64,000 nucleotides of DNA from a virus: positions 49,067 to 113,066 of the IMG/VR virus record IMGVR_UViG_3300050821_001858, one strand, 5' to 3'. The notes under the pieces were generated by a model. It saw nothing but the letters and a program-made list of their open reading frames with translations. It did no database searches and was not told where the DNA came from. This document shows, piece after piece, positions 60,901-64,000 of the stretch (positions within the stretch are counted from its first letter, which is position 1; every line of letters begins with the position of its first letter). The position numbers and the translations under genes were made by a program.

Positions 60901-62812
60901 TGGAGGTAATCAATCACATATTGGCAATCTAGCAAAGGCTGATGAATTTCTTTATCAAGCATATAATCGAAGTTCTCACACTGATTCTGGTGGTCCTTAT
61001 GGATGGAAAGATGTTCAAGCTTCTCAGCGTTATGGGATGTCACTTAAAGAATATGCTATTCAAGGTATGGACCCTAGAATGCGAATGGCATTGTATGAAC
61101 AAGGTCAAACATACGAGAAAGCAACAGGACAACCATTTACCCTTAATACTGGTTTCCGTGATGACTATCGTCAATCTATTGCTACTGGTAAAGTTGTGGC
61201 TGCTCCGGGGGGTTCTACACATGGTGGTTCTAGAGTGGTGGGTGATCCTAATAGTCCTTATGCTCAAAAATTTGGACAACAAATGTCGGGATATGGTCAT
61301 GGTCAAGCAGCAGACTTTGATGAAGGATTTCCACAATGGGTAGCAAGACAAGGACCTGATACAGGAATAGGTTATACAGGACGACATTTTGGAGATGCCC
61401 CTCACGTTTCGTTTAGTGGTTCATATGAAGCACGAAAGGTAGGAGAAGGATTTTCACCACAAGGTGGTGCAAGATTTGGTCAACGCTTTAATCAATTCAT
61501 GGGAGATCAAGGAGGCGCACAATCTGCACAAGCCGCTGGTGGAAAGAAAACTATGATTTTCTTTTCGGGTATTGATGGGCGTATTGATAAAGAAGCTGCT
61601 CAAGCATTTGCAAAACAGCAGGGTGCAGAAGCAAAAATATTTGCTTTCAATGATACGGCTAGTGCAGCACAATATCTAAAACAAAATCCTGGACCTTATT
61701 CTGTTATGGGATTTTCGCAGGGTGCTAGTGCAACTACACTTGAGAGATTCGAAAAGGATGCTATACGTGCTGGTGTTCCTATGCCAGAAAGAGTTGATAC
61801 TACTGGATTGAGTGATAAATCCCCTCAATATAAAAGACCGGCTGGTGTTGTGGGTGTTGATTTTATTGATCATTCGGGTGGTGCTCATGCAGGTCAAACG
61901 AATGTAGTTGATATGCGCCCTCGTCTTCCGGCTACTGGTTTTCATGATACACCGGGTACTGGTATTCTAGCTCAGTTAACAAGAGAAGGTGCCTCTTCTA
62001 ATCCTTCCAGTCCTTCAGGGGGTGCTCCTTCTAGTGGGAATGTTCCTTCTAGTGGTGATACACAAACTCATTATAATGAAGGATGGGAAAAGAATTCGAT
62101 TGGTAAGAAAGGATGGGAACCATCACCATCTCCGATGCCTGATTGGTATAAAAACCAAGGGGGAGATACGGCTAAAGATTATAACAATCGTAGGGATGCG
62201 TGGCGTAATGCTAGAACTCCACCCCCCGGTGATGTTGGTCCTCCCGCTATGCCTGGAAAATATTCAGGACCAAACGCTGAAGGACAACAAGGCGCACCTA
62301 TTTTAAATCAAGACAGTAAGTATGGTGGTGCTAATAAATTTGGAGGTAAACCACCAGCGCGTGATATACCTGCACCTTCAAAGGAAACATTATCAGGACC
62401 GGTTACTAATCCAGAAGGATCGGCACCAGAAGGATGGCATAAGACTGACACTACACAACAACCAAATGTAAAACAAAAATGGGCTGATGTTGATAAAGGT
62501 GCGGCTGAAGGTAAGTCAGGTGCTAATAGAGTTAAACCTCATGGGGGGGCATCGGTGCGTGATCGTGCGACCCATAAGTCTGGTAAACCAAAGGAAACAC
62601 CACAAGGTGGGGGACGTAAAGAAACGTCAGGTGGGGGTAAGCAACATGGCTCCGGTCATCCAAGCACGGGGGGACGTGGTAGCGCGCCTGGAAATATTGG
62701 TGGGGCACCGGTTAACCATCCTGAGTCAGGTGGTGGTTTCCCTGGTTCGGATGGCATTGGAATGGAAAAAATCAACGGGGATTATGATAAAGGCGGATTG
62801 TGCATGGTGTGA
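57938..62812 (+). CDS. Giant multi-enzyme tail protein (virion-associated lysin)
   Basis: 1624 residues. Order: polar N-terminus; coiled coil at about 125-165 (LVEQRLTEQSRAINIINTEQ); membrane-like AWLAAGAALGAAAW (about 230-250); gp5-like beta-prism (TEIKSDRTEIKGSTLTISAD); Gly-rich linker; a muramidase-like helical domain (about 565-690); a tandem PQNNTTPQGQPSV repeat; a phage-lysozyme domain (about 780-900) with E-8-D-5-T geometry in HHEAFEPKPFSDFGQTNIGYGT; an M15-like domain (about 1060-1160; THGGS, GHGQAADF, PHVSF); an alpha/beta-hydrolase-like domain with GFSQGAS (about 1190-1320); Gly/Pro-rich tail. Likely digests peptidoglycan during injection. Confidence 0.8.
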   Translation: MANTTSSATTTGAAKGSTFKAYAGNLIGGIVEGAARGLGVSDGGIGQAIKTATTPRVSYVSSPSGTQTPMPSSMRMMVQEQLKLPPPEEIEQATRDLENDPKLPEDGSINTAYNRLHDHVQEGFVAITDVIQHNFHLVEQRLTEQSRAINIINTEQQKTKRSLEDLEQRFGRFERGGLQSRGNDPFKFGNGISEKSWKSSPNNGGGIIEALENLGEGALAGWIARKLWPTMLRSVPWLAAGAALGAAAWFGEKGRSELNALPKATWGDKLDSLGWGTSPSVQEYNRRRSSLQSHNRRRDALGLSSGPLSGNIDDRRGQAPYTGSGEGSGKPLFFQGGAPNEKGPIQLNADQAIISGKTTEIKSDRTEIKGSTLTISADKVKLSDSAKRSLLEQLGLGNLHMPSLASVLSGMSGGATSAVSGLSTMGNQASGGATGDVLSNQVNPQSDSFFGKFGQAFADIGKTIGGGITNGFTDHPNHAIGGFNSGMARRPDGMGGYANAPGSTYVWRPGGGGGGGGRTTWSGGSRPSGGGYGGGGIGINPNTPINVPAGTPGTTATLMSQRAQFRDMLNNPQTRELAMGLMVAENNGSAQGRMSVLETALNRGVSHGFNNSNQIFSSAYYAPFHDGGLQRALGQLRSNPQLRAQVNAEVDQVLGGSNWSNFGTQNGSAGVAASAARDQTVTARWTGETYSRKDNPIGTAHHGAGTIRMEGGWYQNTQRQIQDWDRQHPQNNTTPQGQPSVPQNNTTPQGQPSVPQNTTPASPTSQNNGPTVAIPSGRLTSKQLENFVAHHEAFEPKPFSDFGQTNIGYGTSARPGETSISEPEARQRMVSELDKHMAKVHEMNPKLDQGTKNALASLSYNIGDNWMTLKNQDGSKTLGDYVRDGNIQGIKEKIVQYNKAGGKVLSGLTKRRNDESQMIGNPRWGDVTGSDVGKDWGRAENQGVPGQPTHTQQDPSKPYPAGQTSQVPIGQPPRAGTPPTPGRSSPDGGGNQSHIGNLAKADEFLYQAYNRSSHTDSGGPYGWKDVQASQRYGMSLKEYAIQGMDPRMRMALYEQGQTYEKATGQPFTLNTGFRDDYRQSIATGKVVAAPGGSTHGGSRVVGDPNSPYAQKFGQQMSGYGHGQAADFDEGFPQWVARQGPDTGIGYTGRHFGDAPHVSFSGSYEARKVGEGFSPQGGARFGQRFNQFMGDQGGAQSAQAAGGKKTMIFFSGIDGRIDKEAAQAFAKQQGAEAKIFAFNDTASAAQYLKQNPGPYSVMGFSQGASATTLERFEKDAIRAGVPMPERVDTTGLSDKSPQYKRPAGVVGVDFIDHSGGAHAGQTNVVDMRPRLPATGFHDTPGTGILAQLTREGASSNPSSPSGGAPSSGNVPSSGDTQTHYNEGWEKNSIGKKGWEPSPSPMPDWYKNQGGDTAKDYNNRRDAWRNARTPPPGDVGPPAMPGKYSGPNAEGQQGAPILNQDSKYGGANKFGGKPPARDIPAPSKETLSGPVTNPEGSAPEGWHKTDTTQQPNVKQKWADVDKGAAEGKSGANRVKPHGGASVRDRATHKSGKPKETPQGGGRKETSGGGKQHGSGHPSTGGRGSAPGNIGGAPVNHPESGGGFPGSDGIGMEKINGDYDKGGLCMV
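60124..60201 (+). repeat. Tandem 39-bp coding repeat
   Basis: Two exact copies plus a partial third of a unit encoding PQNNTTPQGQPSV, in the linker between two lytic domains. Confidence 0.85.
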
Positions 62813-62882
62813 CAACTTGTCGCATAGCTTGTGCTGTCCTATTGTGTTATGTTGGCGACCGTGATCCTAAGGGAGATTTGTT

Positions 62883-63317
62883 ATGAAGAAATTCCTACTT
62901 GTTGCTGCCGCGTGTGTAGCATTCGTGTCACCTCTTCACGCTGAAGCTGGTGTGGTCAATTTTGTGTGTTCCAACATTTTGATCAACCCCCAGGATCGTG
63001 ATCCTGATCCCACCTATAAGATTACGGTTGATCTTCGATTGAGTGATGATGGTGTCTACATTGTTGGCACTCGGGTTATTCATCATTCAATTCATGGTGC
63101 TCAATATGTTCGGCATCGTCAGTATCCCAATTTTCATGGTACAGATAAGTCCAATGGAAATATTGATGTGTTGTGGGATGGTGACAATCAATATGGTCAT
63201 ATGACTGGTCATGTGTTTTGGTATAATCAGAATTGGCATTATACCGAAAGATTAGTCAAGAATGGTCGAGTGATGTTTGACTTGGATAGCATTTGTTCAA
63301 TTGTGAATGGAGAATAA
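62883..63317 (+). CDS. Secreted protein, tandem member 1
   Basis: 144 residues. Signal peptide KKFLLVAAACVAFVSPLHA; the mature domain is beta-rich with two Cys (FVCSN, SICSI), rather like the C-terminal domain of the protein at 47957. TAAGGGAGATTTGTT precedes the ATG. Confidence 0.65.
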   Translation: MKKFLLVAAACVAFVSPLHAEAGVVNFVCSNILINPQDRDPDPTYKITVDLRLSDDGVYIVGTRVIHHSIHGAQYVRHRQYPNFHGTDKSNGNIDVLWDGDNQYGHMTGHVFWYNQNWHYTERLVKNGRVMFDLDSICSIVNGE

Positions 63318-63318
63318 A

Positions 63319-63630
63319 GTGAAGAAATTCCTACTTATTGCTGCCGCGTGTGCAGCCCTCGTGTCGCCTGTTCATGCAGGTATCTTTCATAGAGAGTACA
63401 CATGCATTGTTATCGATAAGGACCCCCCTCTTAATGTACGAGCGACCCCTGGTGGTCGTATCATTGGAGGTTTTGATCGTGGTGATAAGGTGATTGTCGT
63501 TAGCGCCGACCGCCATCCAAACGCGAGTTGGGTATACGTCGAGTCCCCCACTGAGGGTGCTGTTGCAGGGTGGGTTTATCGTTCCCTTCTTGGAAGTTGC
63601 ATCTGGGAAAATATTGAGGGAGAACCATAA
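63319..63630 (+). CDS. Secreted SH3b-domain protein, tandem member 2
   Basis: 103 residues. GTG start after GGAGAATAAA. Signal peptide KKFLLIAAACAALVSPVHA, nearly the same as in member 1. PLNVRATPGGRIIGGFDRGDKVIVV and AGWVYRSLL are a bacterial SH3 domain; such domains bind cell wall. Confidence 0.75.
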   Translation: MKKFLLIAAACAALVSPVHAGIFHREYTCIVIDKDPPLNVRATPGGRIIGGFDRGDKVIVVSADRHPNASWVYVESPTEGAVAGWVYRSLLGSCIWENIEGEP

Positions 63631-64000
63631 TGAAGAAATTCCTAATGGCTTTGGTAGCAGTACAAGTCTTTGTTGTTGCATCATCACAAGTCTCACATGC
63701 CCAAGCGTTCTCTTCCTATTGGAACCACAACGGTTCCATTATGGGATTAGCTGCACAAGGCAATCAACGTGCATTTGTTTATGTTCAGCCACGTCCTGGC
63801 ATGGCTGAGTTGGGTGTGCAGGGGGAAAGCTTTTTCGAGGGAGTGAGTGATGGTCATGCCTATTACGGAACAGCATTTGCTTTTTCCCCTCGTTGTGGAA
63901 AGCTTCCGTTTCCGGTATCGGGACCGATTTCACCTGATCAATTGCATGTGGTTCTGTTTGGTAACATGCCACGGACTGATCCGGTGACGTGTCAGATTGT
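63630..64000 (+). CDS. Secreted protein, tandem member 3 (3' truncated by window)
   Basis: Starts on the previous stop (TAATG) with MKKFLMALVAVQVFVVASSQVSHA, a signal peptide; the mature part (from about residue 25) has two Cys and no recognised domain. Runs off the window. Confidence 0.65.
   Translation, partial: MKKFLMALVAVQVFVVASSQVSHAQAFSSYWNHNGSIMGLAAQGNQRAFVYVQPRPGMAELGVQGESFFEGVSDGHAYYGTAFAFSPRCGKLPFPVSGPISPDQLHVVLFGNMPRTDPVTCQI

Noticed and set aside
1-64000. CRISPR array or insertion sequence
   Set aside because: No spaced direct repeats, no transposase gene and no terminal inverted repeats were seen.

Overview
The window looks like part of the genome of a very large T4-superfamily myophage whose host is probably an alphaproteobacterium. 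Structural and replication genes recall T4: gp32, gp59, gp33, gp26, gp48, gp53, gp4 and the gp19/gp54 tube family, plus a 3-TM holin. The host inference rests on a circularly permuted (two-piece) tmRNA whose tag reads ASNDNFARELALAA, the alphaproteobacterial style; the host is not seen directly.

Layout. 1-4.6 kb: class II ribonucleotide reductase (5' end missing), an M15 peptidase, small genes and a GH25 lysozyme. 4.6-22.7 kb: an RNA-rich accessory region with about 42 tRNA or tRNA-like genes whose readable anticodons cover all 20 amino acids. It also holds an RNase P RNA gene (about 19507-19865), a ~1.2 kb gene-free structured RNA (about 9655-10900), a 115-nt double-pseudoknot RNA (10901-11015), two apparently permuted tRNAs, two Arg tRNAs without a D arm, and an RF1-like release factor gene interrupted by an in-frame UGA. 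22.7-42.4 kb: small genes, methionine aminopeptidase, glutaredoxin, phosphatases, an NDP-heptose cassette (GmhA, HddA-type kinase, GmhB, nucleotidyltransferase) with transaldolase and a glycosyltransferase, a RecB-like exonuclease and an MT-A70 methylase. 42.4-42.8 kb: permuted tmRNA. 42.8-54.3 kb: more small genes, gp33, gp59, gp32, holin (minus strand), tail tube, and gp26 with a probable -1 frameshift. 54.4-57.9 kb (minus): baseplate hub, gp53, gp48, gp4. 57.9-64 kb: a 1624-residue multi-enzyme tail protein and three exported proteins.

How it may work together. The phage appears to carry its own tRNA maturation and ribosome rescue RNAs. At five places an upstream reading frame ends on the T-A-A or T-A-G formed by nucleotides 8-10 of the next tRNA, so RNase P cleavage would strip the stop codon and make nonstop mRNA, the substrate of tmRNA. 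That link is my inference; the elements themselves are read from the sequence. Genes are tightly packed (ATGA, TGATG and TAATG overlaps) and interspersed with some 30 tiny proteins of 50-80 residues. Host-type promoters (TTGACA, 17 nt, TATAAT-like) are frequent; some lie 6-8 nt before an ATG, suggesting leaderless mRNAs.
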